Assembly: GCA_040954595.2 (NCBI GenBank)
Contig: CM082591.2
Span: 3,224,001 to 3,288,000 of the forward strand
Source of the DNA: Balanoglossus misakiensis
Taxonomy: Eukaryota > Hemichordata
DNA length: 64,000 nt
Direction of reading: 5' to 3'
Shown here: one piece after another, positions 1 through 14,500 of the stretch
Numbering within the stretch: position 1 is the stretch's first letter
Layout: each line of letters opens with the position of its first letter
Notes under the pieces: model-generated
Told to the model about the DNA's origin: nothing
Seen by the model: the letters and a program-made list of their open reading frames with translations, nothing else
Database searches by the model: none
Made by a program: the position numbers and the translations under genes

Positions 1-1632
1 TTGCATATCTGTTCACAATTTCCATTACCATAGGAGCAATCATTAATTTCTGAAACAAAGGAAAAATAGGGATTGCCATACAACAACATTAGTAAGCCAC
101 TATCATGCAGTGTGTGCTTGTGGATGGTGTCCTCACCTTTTCATGGGATGACTAGCATTGCCCTATGTTTGTGTATGAGGAAAGTATACTCACCTGTTTC
201 ACAAAGCAGCGCCACCCATCGACCAGGATAGTCAATGTTTGACCCTTCGTCAACATCTCGTATTCTAATGCTCCTCGAATCTGGATGGGAGAAAAATCTC
301 AAGCCATCTCCAGCATCGAAGCCAAACTGTAGAAATAGCAGATAGCAGAATCACATTGTCAATTCTCGTTTCTCACAATGAGTCGGACGGGGTGTTTAGT
401 TTAGGTGTTTAGTAATATCAGCTATAAAGATAGGCAGCTCTGTTTGCTACAGCCTATTCTAATCAGATTGGGTTACCACTATAAAGGAGAGAAGTATTAG
501 CCCATGTATATTCTTAGTAAATATACATGTAAACCTCCCAGTAGGGGGTGTGTTGTCACAGCGTAGAAGTTACCAATGTGTAAAGATGATCTGGATAGAC
601 TTTAATACCTCTGCTTCATCGCCTGTGTCACTGAGACCTGTGTGGGGATCCCCTCCTATGCTTGGATCTGCTCCTGTTGTCCATAGCATCTCATAGAAGT
701 TGAAGATAGCATGGCCGCAGTCGCTGCTGTTTTTCGCTAGCACAACTTGGAAAGTGTTCCTCTGTTATCAAAAAATGCAGTAAACCTGTCACATCTGTTT
801 GTTGATAAGGACATATGATGTGCAATGATGCATAGAAATCTTGCTCATTAATGGCTATTAAATGTAATTTGTCAAAGGATTTAGATTTTATCAGTCATAA
901 TTAATATTTCATTGGATTAATTCCATTGAATATCAGATGGTATAAATTGGATTGTTCAATGTGTGGCTGTTCAAAGGTTTTTGTTTCATAAGCGAGTCAT
1001 TCTCACTCACCACAGCCTGCCCCTCCCACGATGTTGCGAAGAACGCCACATCATACCACGTGATCACGGCCGCCGATGTGGCTTCAAAGTCATTGTCGAA
1101 GGCAGTGGCTATCACGAGACTGATCTCGGCCAGTAGCTCGGGGTCCTGGGTCTCACGGTACAACAACTGTCCACCACTCCGCAGATCAACATCTGCCCAA
1201 TATGGCGCAAGGAGAGGGTTGCCTCCGCCCGGCAAGGGAAAGGGAAGCGGGATGAAATGTATTTCCGGGCCGTTGAATGATATCACTCCATTAGTATTTA
1301 CCTACAGTGTAAAAAATAACTAATGGTTGGCAAGGTTAAACCATGGGCATTGGAATTCCTGGACCATTCTAGCATGGTAACATGCAAACTCGAATTAGAT
1401 ATTTATGTAATTTGGAGTAAAGTAATGAGATAATCGCCTAAAGTTTCAATATACTGACTTGCGTCAGATTTGCAAGCCATTCGAAGTAAACTACAAACCC
1501 AGAATTGATTGTAAGGTGTTCCGAAGAAGTTATATGAATGGCTGAATTGTTGACTTCCATCATCCACGGTAGGGAACTCTACATCACCTTCAGAAACTCC
1601 AAACTTAAACATTAGGCTATCTGAAAAGAAAG

Positions 1633-1665
<33 letters not shown>

Positions 1666-2967
1666 CCAAGAATGAATGCTCTGAAAATTGTGGGACACCT
1701 TAGTCAGCTGGTTTAAATAATCTCATCAGTTGCTCAAATATTTTAGTTCTCTTGCGTTTATAATATAATTTATCACATACCTGTAGGCTTCTGAAGAAAT
1801 GTATATGTTGACGAAAAACCTTTTCCAACTACGTCAGCGTCACTATGGAAATGAACTTTGACCTGACTACCAAACGATGTCCACCTTCTGAAGTTAAATA
1901 CACCGCAGTATTTGGTACTTGCCACACCAACATCTTCAAACTACAATTTAATTAAAACAAGGCAGTTTTCAATTATAAAAGGTTATAAAATTGCTCTAAA
2001 TATCTGAACAGCTGTATCTAAAAAAATCAAGCACAGTGACATAGTGTTTTCTTTATACCATTTAATAATACTCATCTTTTGACACCCTTTTGTGGAAATT
2101 TCAAGAAAATGACCATATTGTAATAGTGTGTTCTCAACATGAAAGGCTATGGAATGTGATAACAGTGCATTGCATCTGGGTAGTCATCTACCTTAGCTTT
2201 TAGCACTCTACATTTACCTCCAGATAATCTTTGTAACATCTGATCCCTGCTGGATATTCTGGGTCTCCCATTGACGTGTAGCCATTATAGTCAATGTCTA
2301 AGTCATCGATGATGATCTCTATGATACTGTCCGGTGGTGCTTGTATTATAACAATGCAGTCCTCGTTGTTGCCGTAGTTATTTGGATAGTTCGGTGATGT
2401 CACCAAGCCTGTTGGAGTTGTCAGGGTCTGGCCACAGACTAAAACCAAATGAAAAAAACACAAAACAAACCCAATCAATGTTCATGATGATAGGCAGTAG
2501 AGATTTGATCGTACAGTAACATCGAATAAACAGTCAGATTCACATTGGTGTTTGTACTCAATAGTTAGTATCAAAGATACTCGAAAAAGCACATTTTATT
2601 ATGTGCCTGCATATTTAACATGTATTATTTAACTCCTTACCATTTCTTCGATTTCTTTGGGGATTGAATGTTTCCGAATCCCTTCTATTTTCATGAGAAG
2701 AGTGTTTGGGCTCATTTGGTACTATGGGGAGGCGTTTCTAGTTGTAATACAAAAAGTAATACACAAAAGTCATTAAATAAACTATGATTAAGTTAGGCTT
2801 AGACAGTGAGGCATAAGAAGACAGAGGCATGGAAACCGAAATATAGATGAACACACATTCACATGGAGACAATGAATACGTACCTCATAATTAGGTTCTT
2901 GTAAGAAAGCCTGTTTTAGCCAAAGTAGAAAGATAAAACACACAGCTCCTCGACATTTGGTTTTCAT
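1..2967 (-). CDS. Gene A: secreted CUB-NIDO-EGF protein, 5' part (3' end beyond the window)
   Basis: Nine exons join in frame with GT-AG borders: 2884-2967, 2641-2737, 2218-2438, 1781-1940, 1499-1620, 1011-1301, 609-761, 194-326 and 1-49 (continuing left), about 436 residues in view. Exon 1 starts at an ATG (2967) and encodes a signal peptide with a hydrophobic FIFLLWL core. Exon 2 is a basic linker ending in RNRR, a possible furin-type site. Exons 3-4 form a CUB domain (TSPNYPNNYGNNEDC, CYKDYLE, KYCG). Exons 5-8 form a nidogen-type NIDO domain (FGVSEGDVEFPTVDDGS; APYWADVD; FDAGDG; PGRW). The last exon opens an EGF module (EINDCSYGNGNC). The order matches the N-terminus of gene B just upstream, which suggests a tandem paralogue. 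NIDO proteins are usually matrix or adhesion proteins; the ligand is unknown. The stop codon is not in the window. Confidence 0.86.
1633..1665. repeat. (ATCA)n microsatellite in a gene A intron
   Basis: Eight or so TCAA-type units. On the minus strand it lies just upstream of the pyrimidine tract and acceptor of exon 1499-1620. Confidence 0.85.
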
Positions 2968-3111
2968 TTTAGATAATCAACTATATTTGCTGCAAAACAG
3001 GGAAGGTGCATTAAGAACTTTGAAATGATATTTAGAAGCAGTCTATGTGATTAATGAATTTTAAGGAAAAGAACAAATCTTCCGCCAACTTTGCAAAACT
3101 ACTTTTCCTAC

Positions 3112-3225
3112 CTATACTACAGCTGATTGCTTCGTCCTGTCCTGAAGGTCTGTACTGTGGCAAGGTATCCGATCGTTCTAAGACTATCTAGAATCGACTC
3201 GCATGAAAAGCACTTTCTTTATATA
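3112..3225 (-). promoter_or_regulatory. Gene A core promoter (TATA box) and 5' UTR exon
   Basis: Read on the minus strand, TATATAAAG lies at 3217-3225. About 30 bases further on, near 3190, a non-coding exon would begin and run to a clear GTAGG donor after 3112. It would splice to an acceptor (TTTTGCAG) ending at 2990, 22 bases before the gene A start codon. The box, start site and donor are spaced as expected for a TATA-dependent promoter. The transcription start itself is inferred. Confidence 0.6.
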
Positions 3226-3229
3226 CTAC

Positions 3230-4400
3230 GTTAGTGCATTGGATTAAGGTACATTATTGTTGTAGTACATATCATTTCCTTTCACACGCGAATTCTAACC
3301 AGGCTTTTTATATGTTTACAGTTTGCTATGAATTTAAAATTTCCCAATTATGTTTGATACAAGCAGTACAGGACTTTGTAATTTCTAAAGATAGACACGA
3401 TTCTCGTGTACCGGTGAGTTCATTACACGGTTTCCTACGTCCAACTGAAAGACTATATTTCGCCTGATTAACCCCTTTAAGGCTTTAGCTTCCTGTGGTT
3501 TCAATAAGTTCCTTTCTTCCGACACCATGTTCTGTTTGTTTATTTGTTTGTTTGCGGTAAAGCTCAGTAATCACTGGCAATTCCACATCTCTGCACCCGT
3601 ATTCTGAAAGCAGTGAGCCTCGGCTGTATTAAGTACCCGTTGCAATATCCAAATGTTAGTCTTTTTCCCTCACATGACTTTAAATCCAGAGGCAGAAGGA
3701 ATAGTGTCTGGACCAACTGTAATGTGCCTCCAATTAAACATGTATGGGTGTGTACACCTATCATACAGGCTGTAGACTACTTTTAAACCGTTTTACCACT
3801 ACAAAGTAAGAGTTGATCAATATTAATCCAAATCTATGTTTCCATACTTGGATTCTGTGTCAGAGTTTTTCAAATGAGACTATTCCTTCCCCACTTCTTA
3901 ACCTTGTAGAAAGAACCAATGTCACTGCTGCATGGTGAATGCAGTTACATGAACACATCTATGCATGATTTTAATGGCCGACACATATTGTTGCAAAGTC
4001 TTGAATAGACTCATAAATGATGATATTCTGACCTGATGGTACTCACACTAATATGAACATGGCCAATTCAGTGAGCACATATCATTGCGTGTTGTAATTA
4101 ACCTTATTGAGATTGTACCAAACCATTATTGACATCGGTAAAACCCAATAACATCTTGAGAATGTTTTTTCATTTATAATGCGTTACAGGTTTAATTGAG
4201 ACCTCAAAAAATTGATAACTTGCAAAATGTCAACATTTCTTTTATTAAAAATATTTCATGAGATGTTGGTTGGAATTGTCCTTTTCAAATCCATAAAACT
4301 AGAGCCAACGCGACATCACACAATATTTATTTCTACCAAAGCATCTCAATCTCACCATCTCATATATAAATACAATCAGAACAATTCGTCACTTTAATTA
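3230..4400. other. Intergenic stretch between genes A and B
   Basis: No exon with coding character or good splice borders was found on either strand. The short open frames here have no recognisable domain. A minus-strand AATAAA at 4408-4413 lies at its edge and could end the gene B transcript. Confidence 0.5.
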
Positions 4401-4783
4401 TGATCTATTTATTACTTAAAGTTTGCTTGAATTGAAATTTACATTCACAATGCAGAATGTCAAAAAAATGCATGCAAAATAATATGCGAAGTCTTGCGAA
4501 ATCTTCTCAGCAATAGTTATCTGTGAAAGAACAAGATAGGGAAAGGTTAAACACATCAACTAGACAATCATGAGTTCAGCATAGTGACAATGTGCTCTTT
4601 ATATAGCTGACAATGCTGGTAACTAATCCGATATGTTTGGGTGCATAGTGGTCTGACAATATCACATTTACTGAACCAGTTATTGAGATCAATTGACACA
4701 ATGAAAGCAAGGTCCTCATTGGATGTAAGATATCTTTTGATGCATAATTAATAGGATTGTACAAGGTTATGCATCCTGCTTCT

Positions 4784-4789
4784 TTTATT
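4784..4789 (-). terminator. Candidate gene B polyadenylation signal
   Basis: A minus-strand AATAAA lies about 40 bases past the gene B stop codon (4830-4832). A second AATAAA at 4408-4413 is an alternative. Neither can be chosen without transcript ends. Confidence 0.35.
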
Positions 4790-4829
4790 GGCTGAGGTGT
4801 TTGAATGTGGTTTGAAGTCTCACCTCTGA

Positions 4830-5535
4830 TTAGCATATGCAAACGAAGCCATTCTGGTCATTGCAGTTGGCACTAGTCCAGTCGTCTCTCTGTGCTCCCT
4901 GCCTTCCCGGAGTCCTGAAAGACATGACAAGTGCAAAAATTCAAGTGTTGCCTGGCATTACCATCTCCATTACTAGCAGATGGGTGGGTCAAATATCAGC
5001 CAAACAAACATAAGCGGTGGTAATGAGTTGGTGGTTTACTCAGTTACAACTGCATGCAATGCACAGGTTTCCTTTGAACAAAGTTTGCGTGAATGGTAGT
5101 TTAGGTATTTGACTAAGCAGATCGATTAGCATGGCTTTTAGGTTTCCATCCATCTCTGATTCAGAAGTGCAGTGACAGACAAGCAAGTGGCTTACCAAAA
5201 CACCCCACAACACCCATCCTGCATCTCCGGTTCACCATCAGCCCAGTTCTCGTAGCAAATGCCAGCGGATCGGTTTGGAAAGCCTTCGTAATACCACTCG
5301 TTCCTTTCGCCGTTGTATTTAGCGCCGAACCAATACTTCCTGGTGGTGCAGTCGTCTCCACCATTTCTGATGTATGAAGCTATGGCGTTATTTGTCGCTT
5401 GACCAGGTATCTCGGCCAAGTAACCTTCTGGCTGGAGGCTAAGACAATGGTCTCGGGCTTCTGGCCATGTTTTTTCACATGGGAAGACTAAGTATCGGCG
5501 ACATGGAGCTTGTATTGGTCCTAACGGACAATGAA
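4830..5535 (-). CDS. Gene B module: C-terminal C-type lectin-like domain and stop
   Basis: Two exons, 5196-5535 and 4830-4914, join within a Trp codon (donor after TTTTG). The domain shows the opening Cys ([14 protein letters not shown]), the helix Cys (ARDHCLSL), YWFGAKYN in place of the usual [13 protein letters not shown], and a final [15 protein letters not shown] ending in a TAA stop at 4830-4832. The canonical EPN or QPD calcium/sugar triplet is absent, so sugar binding of the classical type is uncertain. A Cys pair (GCCG) is unusual. Confidence 0.85.
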
Positions 5536-8500
5536 CTGTGAAGAAAGCAAGTCACGAAATTGTGAGAACAGGTCTTACATGGAATTTGTGACGTTATTTT
5601 ACCCCGATGATGTATCAGTCGATCAATCTACCTACATTTTGAGCAATGCCAACAAAAATGTATAATTGGGTTTACTCGACTTAAGTTGTGTCATCAGTGT
5701 TTTATAAATATAACACATAACACTGTGCAAATTGGACATGTCGAAAGTCAGAGTGGTTCAATATTGCCTGAAAATACATCTCACCAACTGTGATGTCCAA
5801 TGTACAGGTCGCTGAATTGTCAGCTGCATCTGTAGCCGTACACGTGACCTGCGTTGTGCCAACTGGGAACATATTCCCGGAAGGTGGTGAACACTCAAAG
5901 GACACTGTGCCCGAATTGTCGCTGACAGTGGGGGCGTCATACCAAACTTTTAGTAATCCTTCACAGGAAGTATCCACTATACTTATGTCACTTGCACAAG
6001 TTATTTCCGGTGGAGTAACTACAAAATGAAACATTGTGATGTAAACATGGAGGTAACAGAAATCATAATTTTTAACGTTTGATTATTAAAGGGAAGGGGT
6101 CGTCGCACCAAGTGGGTGTCCCCCTTGATGAGAATATGTTCTCCCATACCAGTGCAAACCTCACTGCAGTCGCCACGACCTATTAGGATCTTCAGTTGCT
6201 GTCATGCCCAGTCTATGCTATGGTTGGCTGCTTCATTCATTCTAGAATGATCTAATTTCAGGGATTTGTGGATGAATTGTAATGTTTATAAACAAACAAA
6301 CACGGCGCGACGACCCCTTCACTTTGAGACTATCCAGATCGACTTTATTTGATGCTGTAAATTAAGCAAATCAGATAACTACTCAATAACATGAAAAACA
6401 ACCATATCACTAATCAGATATTTCAGTATTACTCAATGGTTAATTATGCTTTCGACTATTTAGCTTTCTTTGTCGACACAATGTCAAAAACGGGAAATAA
6501 TAATTTTCTATACTTACTATCTCCTGTTAGCATAAACATGAACAGAAATAAATTTGATTAATTGAGGAACTCTTTAACATTTAAACTTATAATTTACGAT
6601 GAAGACTAGATCTGACTGCTACTTTTATATCCACTACAATCATATCTTATTTAGAATTGACTTGAAATATTAGAGTGTCTTATCAGAACAAAATCCCTTT
6701 CTAAATCATGTCATACTTTAACATATTTATTCAAAGATGTGACAAATTACCTATGGTGACATCAAATTCACACTGTGCTGTATTTCCTTCTGCGTCGGTT
6801 GCTGTGCATGTCACGGTTGTTGTGCCTATCGTGAACTCTGACCCCGATGGAGGAGTGCAAACAACTGTTCCACAATTTGTGGTCGGACGGTCATAGGTCA
6901 CCACTTGCTTTCCATCACCATCAGTATCGCCAAGTGTTATAGATTCTGGACATGTGATCTCAGGTGCTGTTGCTGCAAGTTTTAAATAACACATAGAGTG
7001 AAACACAGTGGAATTGTTGGCCCAAGTCACTGATCTCTCTCTCTCTAACAGTCATTAACACAAAAACTTTAGTCAGTAAATGTTTGTCTCCATGAGAAGC
7101 TGAAGAAGAGACATTATTGTGAAACAGTTTGGGGGAGGAATATATTTATAAATACAATTAAATACATCTTCAGATATAATTTAAATTATGCATCACTCAC
7201 CATCCTCTGTTGACAGGATAACAGAAAGTATGGAATAGAAAAATAAGATGTTTAATAAAAAACTCTATTTCTGACATGTTTGCCTTCTAATGATTTTAAT
7301 GTAATTTAACCTGGCTTCATCCCATCACGTCTGTAGTGTTTCGATAATCAAAGCATAAGTAATTACCTATGGTGACATTAAATGGACATTGTGCTATATT
7401 TCCCGCTTCGTCAATTGCTGTGCATGCCACGAATGTTGTGCCAACTGTGAACTCTGAGCCAGGTGCTGGGTCACAATCAACTGCTGCACCATCTGAGATC
7501 GGAATGTCATAATTCACGACTTCCTTATTGTCACCGTCAGCATCAACAATGGGCATCAGAACAGGACATGTGATCTCGGGTGGTGTTTCTGTGAATATGA
7601 TTTTATGTACAAATTGTGAATCAGAAATTGGCTTGTGATTGTTCCATTAAATTGTAATTCATTCAGTGCAAGTGCATTGCTCATTATCGATCATGCCGTT
7701 TATCAAATGATTATATTTTACTGTGCTGTTGTTGTTTAAATCTTTTTAAACGGCTTTAATATCAATATATTCCTTTCCAATTACTTTCAATCCAATTTCT
7801 TTCAAACTACTGTTTCCCTTTTCAAATTTTACTCACATCTCATATTTCAATAGAAAAGAACAAGAACTCACCATCGACTGGTGGCATGGGTAAAAAAAGA
7901 AGAAAAAAATGCAATGTTAATAATCAAAGAATTGAGAAAATAAAATAATCAGCGTATCTGTAATGCCAAAATTTTAACTTGGGTTAATATTTCTTTCATA
8001 ATTTTTTTTTAAATATTATAGCAACTCATTAATTACTTACCTATGGTGACATCAAATGGGCATTCTGCTGTATTTCCCGCTGCATCAGTTGCTGTGCATG
8101 TCACGATTGTTGTGCCAAGTGTGAACTCTGACCCAGGTGCTGGCTCACAAACAACTATTGCACTATCTGAGATCGGAATGTCATAATTCACAACTTCTTG
8201 ATCATCACCGTCAGTATCTCCAATGGTCATCGGACCAGGACATGAGATCTCTGGTGGTGTTTCTGTAGATATGATGTTATGGGCAAAATGTGAATGAAAC
8301 TAGCTTGTGATTACTTCATTCAATATTGTTTCATTTAGTACAATCATAACTGTTTATCTATCATGGTCACATCTCATATTGCAGTAGGAAAGAACAAGAA
8401 CTTACCATCGACTGGTGGCACAGGTAAAATGAAGAAGAAAAAAATGCGATGTTAAGAAAGAATCCACAAAATAATTAAATCAGCGTATTCATAATGCAAA

Positions 8501-11500
8501 ATTATATGAACCACAGTTTTAACTAGGGTTAATATTTCTTTGGTAAAGTTCTTCAATATTATAGCAACTCATTAATTACTCACTTATGGTGACATCAAAT
8601 TCACACTGTGCTGTATTTCCTGCTGCGTCGGTTGCTGTGCATGTCACTGTTGTTGTGCCTATCGTGAACTCTGACCCCGATGGAGGAGTGCAAACAACTG
8701 TTCCACAATTTGTGGTCGGACGGTCATAGGTCACCACTTGCTTTCCATCACCATCAGTATCGCCAAGTGTTATAGATTCTGGACATGTTATCTCAGGTGC
8801 TGTTGCTGCAAGTGTTAAATAACATGTTTGCCATTATCCAATAAAGATAAAGTGAAACAAAGTCGAATTGTTGGCCGAAATCACTGAAAACTGAAGACAG
8901 AAAGTGTTTGTATTCACGGGAACGTGAAGAAGAATAATTATCGCGTTAAATTTAACGAGTTGGGAAATTATTTCAAATTATATTTAAATCCATCTCCAGA
9001 TGGAATTTAATAAGGCACCACTTACCGTCCTCTGGTGACAAAAAAGCAAAGAGTGTGGAAGAGAAAAAAATTGTTCAATTAAAAAAACTCTATTTCTAAC
9101 GTGAATGCCTTCTAAGGCTTTTGCATCTAATATATGCTCACTTGTCTTATTACCACAAAAGATATAGTGAGCCGAAATGTAATATAAGCATAATAGACAG
9201 GATTCCAAATAAAGTTGTCAACTAAACCACCAATATGATACCTAAAACATCTTATAAAACACTATCTATCGACTAACATAATCAAAGTTGGTAGCTATTT
9301 GCCGTAAGTTTACAGTTTGAACAACAACACAAGGATAATGTGAATATACCTTTGTCGTTTGGGACATACGAAATTACTTACCTATGGTGACATCAAATGG
9401 GCATTCTGCTGTATTTCCCGCTGCGTCAGTTGCTGTGCATGTCACGATTGTTGTGCCAATTGTGAACTCTGACCCAGGTGCTGGCTCACAAACAACCATT
9501 GCACCATCTGAGATCGGAATGTCATAATTCACGACTTCCTTATCGTCACCGTCCGCATCACCAATGGGCATCAGAACAGGACATGTGATCTGAGGTGGTG
9601 TTTCTGTGAATATGATTTTATGGGCAAAATGTGAATGAAACTGGCTTGTGATTGTTTCATTAAATTTTGTTTCATTTACTACAATCGTAACTTTATATCT
9701 ATCATGGTCACATCTCATATTTCAGTAGGAAAGAACAAGAACTCACCATCCTCTGGTGGCACAGATAAAAAAAGAAGAAAAAAATGCAATGTTTATAATC
9801 AAAGAATTGACAAAATAAAATAATCAGCGTATCTGTAATGCCAAAATTTTAACTTGGGTTAATATTTCTTTCATAAATTTTTTAAATATTATAGCAACTC
9901 ATTAATTACTTACCTATGGTGACATCAAATGGGCATTCTGCTGTATTTCCCGCTGCGTCAGTTGCTGTGCATGTCACGATTGTTGTGCCAAGTGTGAACT
10001 CTGACCCAGGTGCTGGCTCACAAACAACTATTGCACCATCTGAGATCGGAATGTCATAATTCACAACTTCTTGATCATCACCGTCAGTATCTCCAATGGT
10101 CATCGGACCAGGACATGAGATCTCTGGTGGTGTTTCTGTAGATATGATGTTATGGGCAAAATGTGAATGAAACTAGCTTGTGATTACTTCATTCAATATT
10201 GTTTCATTTAGTACAATCATAACTGCTTATCTATCATGGTCACATCTCATATTTAAGTAGGAAAGAACAAGAACTCACCATCCTCTGGTGGCACAGATAA
10301 AAAAAGAAGAAAAACATGCAATGTTAATAATCAAAGAATTGACAAAATAAAATAATCAGCGTATCTGTAATGCCAAAATTTTAACTTGGGTTAATATTTC
10401 TTTCATAAATTTTTTAAATATTATAGCAACTCATTAATTACTTACCTATGGTGACATCAAATGGGCATTCTGCTGTATTTCCCGCTGCGTCAGTTGCTGT
10501 GCATGTCACGATTGTTGTGCCAAGTGTGAACTCTGACCCAGGTGCTGGCTCACAAACAACTATTGCACCATCTGAGATCGGAATGTCATAATTCACAACT
10601 TCTTGATCATCACCGTCAGTATCTCCAATGGTCATCGGACCAGGACATGAAATCTCTGGTGGTGTTTCTGTAGATATGATGTTATGGGCAAAATGTGAAT
10701 GAAACTAGCTTGTGATTACTTCATTCAATATTGTTTCATTTAGTACAATCATAACTGTTTATCTATCATGGTCACATCTCATATTTAAGTAGGAAAGAAC
10801 AAGAACTCACCATCCTCTGGTGGCACAGATAAAAAAAGAAGAAAAAAATGCAATGTTAATAATCAAAGAATTGACAAAATAAAATAATCAGCGTATCTGT
10901 AATGCCAAAATTTTAACTTGGGTTAATATTTCTTTCATAATTTTTTTAAATATTATAGCAACTCATTAATTACTTACCTATGGTGACATCAAATGGGCAT
11001 TCTGCTGTATTTCCCGCTGCGTCAGTTGCTGTGCATGTCACGATTGTTGTGCCAAGTGTGAACTCTGACCCAGGTGCTGGCTCACAAACAACTATTGCAC
11101 CATCTGAGATCGGAATGTCATAATTCACAACTTCTTGATCATCACCGTCAGTATCTCCAATGGTCATCGGACCAGGACATGAGATCTCTGGTGGTGTTTC
11201 TGTAGATATGATGTTATGGGCAAAATGTGAATGAAACTGGCTTGTGATTACTTCATTCAATATTGTTTCATTTAGTACAATCATAACTGCTTATCTATCA
11301 TGGTCACATCTCATATTTCAATAGAAAAGAACAAGAACTCACCATCCTCTGGTGGCACAGATAAAAAAAGAAGAAAAACATGCAATGTTAATAATCAAAG
11401 AATTGACAAAATAAAATAATCAGCGTATCTGTAATGCCAAAATTTTAACTTGGGTTAATATTTCTTTCATAAATTTTTTTAAATATTATAGCAACTCATT

Positions 11501-14500
11501 AATTACTTACCTATGGTGACATCAAATGGGCATTCTGCTGTATTTCCCGCTGCGTCAGTTGCTGTGCATGTCACGATTGTTGTGCCAAGTGTGAACTCTG
11601 ACCCAGGTGCTGGCTCACAAACAACTATTGCACCATCTGAGATCGGAATGTCATAATTCACAACTTCTTGATCATCACCGTCAGTATCTCCAATGGTCAT
11701 CGGACCAGGACATGAGATCTCTGGTGGTGTTTCTGTAGATATGATGTTATGGGCAAAATGTGAATGAAACTAGCTTGTGATTACTTCATTCAATATTGTT
11801 TCATTTAGTACAATCATAACTGCTTATCTATCATGGTCACATCTCATATTTAAGTAGGAAAGAACAAGAACTCACCATCCTCTGGTGGCACAGATAAAAA
11901 AAGAAGAAAAACATGCAATGTTAATAATCAAAGAATTGACAAAATAAAATAATCAGCGTATCTGTAATGCCAAAATTTTAACTTGGGTTAATATTTCTTT
12001 CATAAATTTTTTAAATATTATAGCAACTCATTAATTACTTACCTATGGTGACATCAAATGGGCATTCTGCTGTATTTCCCGCTGCGTCAGTTGCTGTGCA
12101 TGTCACGATTGTTGTGCCAAGTGTGAACTCTGACCCAGGTGCTGGCTCACAAACAACTATTGCACCATCTGAGATCGGAATGTCATAATTCACAACTTCT
12201 TGATCATCACCGTCAGTATCTCCAATGGTCATCGGACCAGGACATGAGATCTCTGGTGGTGTTTCTGTAGATATGATGTTATGGGCAAAATGTGAATGAA
12301 ACTAGCTTGTGATTACTTCATTCAATATTGTTTCATTTAGTACAATCATAACTGTTTATCTATCATGGTCACATCTCATATTTAAGTAGGAAAGAACAAG
12401 AACTCACCATCCTCTGGTGGCACAGATAAAAAAAGAAGAAAAACATGCAATGTTAATAATCAAAGAATTGACAAAATAAAATAATCAGCGTATCTGTAAT
12501 GCCAAAATTTTAACTTGGGTTAATATTTCTTTCATAAATTTTTTTAAATATTATAGCAACTCATTAATTACTTACCTATGGTGACATCAAATGGGCATTC
12601 TGCTGTATTTCCCGCTGCGTCAGTTGCTGTGCATGTCACGATTGTTGTGCCAAGTGTGAACTCTGACCCAGGTGCTGGCTCACAAACAACTATTGCACCA
12701 TCTGAGATCGGAATGTCATAATTCACAACTTCTTGATCATCACCGTCAGTATCTCCAATGGTCATCGGACCAGGACATGAGATCTCTGGTGGTGTTTCTG
12801 TAGATATGATGTTATGGGCAAAATGTGAATGAAACTAGCTTGTGATTACTTCATTCAATATTGTTTCATTTAGTACAATCATAACTGCTTATCTATCATG
12901 GTCACATCTCATATTTAAGTAGGAAAGAACAAGAACTCACCATCCTCTGGTGGCACAGATAAAAAAAGAAGAAAAACATGCAATGTTAATAATCAAAGAA
13001 TTGACAAAATAAAATAATCAGCGTATCTGTAATGCCAAAATTTTAACTTGGGTTAATATTTCTTTCATAAATTTTTTAAATATTATAGCAACTCATTAAT
13101 TACTTACCTATGGTGACATCAAATGGGCATTCTGCTGTATTTCCCGCTGCGTCAGTTGCTGTGCATGTCACGATTGTTGTGCCAAGTGTGAACTCTGACC
13201 CAGGTGCTGGCTCACAAACAACTATTGCACCATCTGAGATCGGAATGTCATAATTCACAACTTCTTGATCATCACCGTCAGTATCTCCAATGGTCATCGG
13301 ACCAGGACATGAGATCTCTGGTGGTGTTTCTGTAGATATGATGTTATGGGCAAAATGTGAATGAAACTAGCTTGTGATTACTTCATTCAATATTGTTTCA
13401 TTTAGTACAATCATAACTGTTTATCTATCATGGTCACATCTCATATTTAAGTAGGAAAGAACAAGAACTCACCATCCTCTGGTGGCACAGATAAAAAAAG
13501 AAGAAAAACATGCAATGTTAATAATCAAAGAATTGACAAAATAAAATAATCAGCGTATCTGTAATGCCAAAATTTTAACTTGGGTTAATATTTCTTTCAT
13601 AATTTTTTTAAATATTATAGCAACTCATTAATTACTTACCTATGGTGACATCAAATGGGCATTCTGCTGTATTTCCCGCTGCGTCAGTTGCTGTGCATGT
13701 CACGATTGTTGTGCCAAGTGTGAACTCTGACCCAGGTGCTGGCTCACAAACAACTATTGCACCATCTGAGATCGGAATGTCATAATTCACAACTTCTTGA
13801 TCATCACCGTCAGTATCTCCAATGGTCATCGGACCAGGACATGAGATCTCTGGTGGTGTTTCTGTAGATATGATGTTATGGGCAAAATGTGAATGAAACT
13901 AGCTTGTGATTACTTCATTCAATATTGTTTCATTTAGTACAATCATAACTGTTTATCTATCATGGTCACATCTCATATTTAAGTAGGAAAGAACAAGAAC
14001 TCACCATCCTCTGGTGGCACAGATAAAAAAAGAAGAAAAACATGCAATGTTAATAATCAAAGAATTGACAAAATAAAATAATCAGCGTATCTGTAATGCC
14101 AAAATTTTAACTTGGGTTAATATTACTTTCATAATTTTTTTTAAATATTATAGCAACTCATTAATTACTTACCTATGGTGACATTAAATGGGCATTCTGC
14201 TGTATTTCCTGCTGCGTCAGTTGCTGTGCATGTCACGACTGTTGTGCCAATTGTGAACTCTGACCCAGGTGCTGGCTCACAAACAACTATTGCACCATCT
14301 GAGATCGGAATGTCATAATTCACAACTTCTTGATCATCACCGTCAGTATCTCCAATGGTCATCGGACCAGGACATGAGATCTCTGGTGGTGTTTCTGTAG
14401 ATATGATGTTATGGGCAAAATGTGAATGAAACTGGCTTGTGATTACTTCATTCAATATTGTTTCATTTAGTACAATCATAACTGTTTATCTATCATGGTC

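Noticed and set aside
5785-9603. Assembly collapse or duplication error as the only explanation of the HYR array
   Set aside because: The outer copies differ clearly in both protein and intron, so real duplication is certain; only the exact number of near-identical inner copies remains open.
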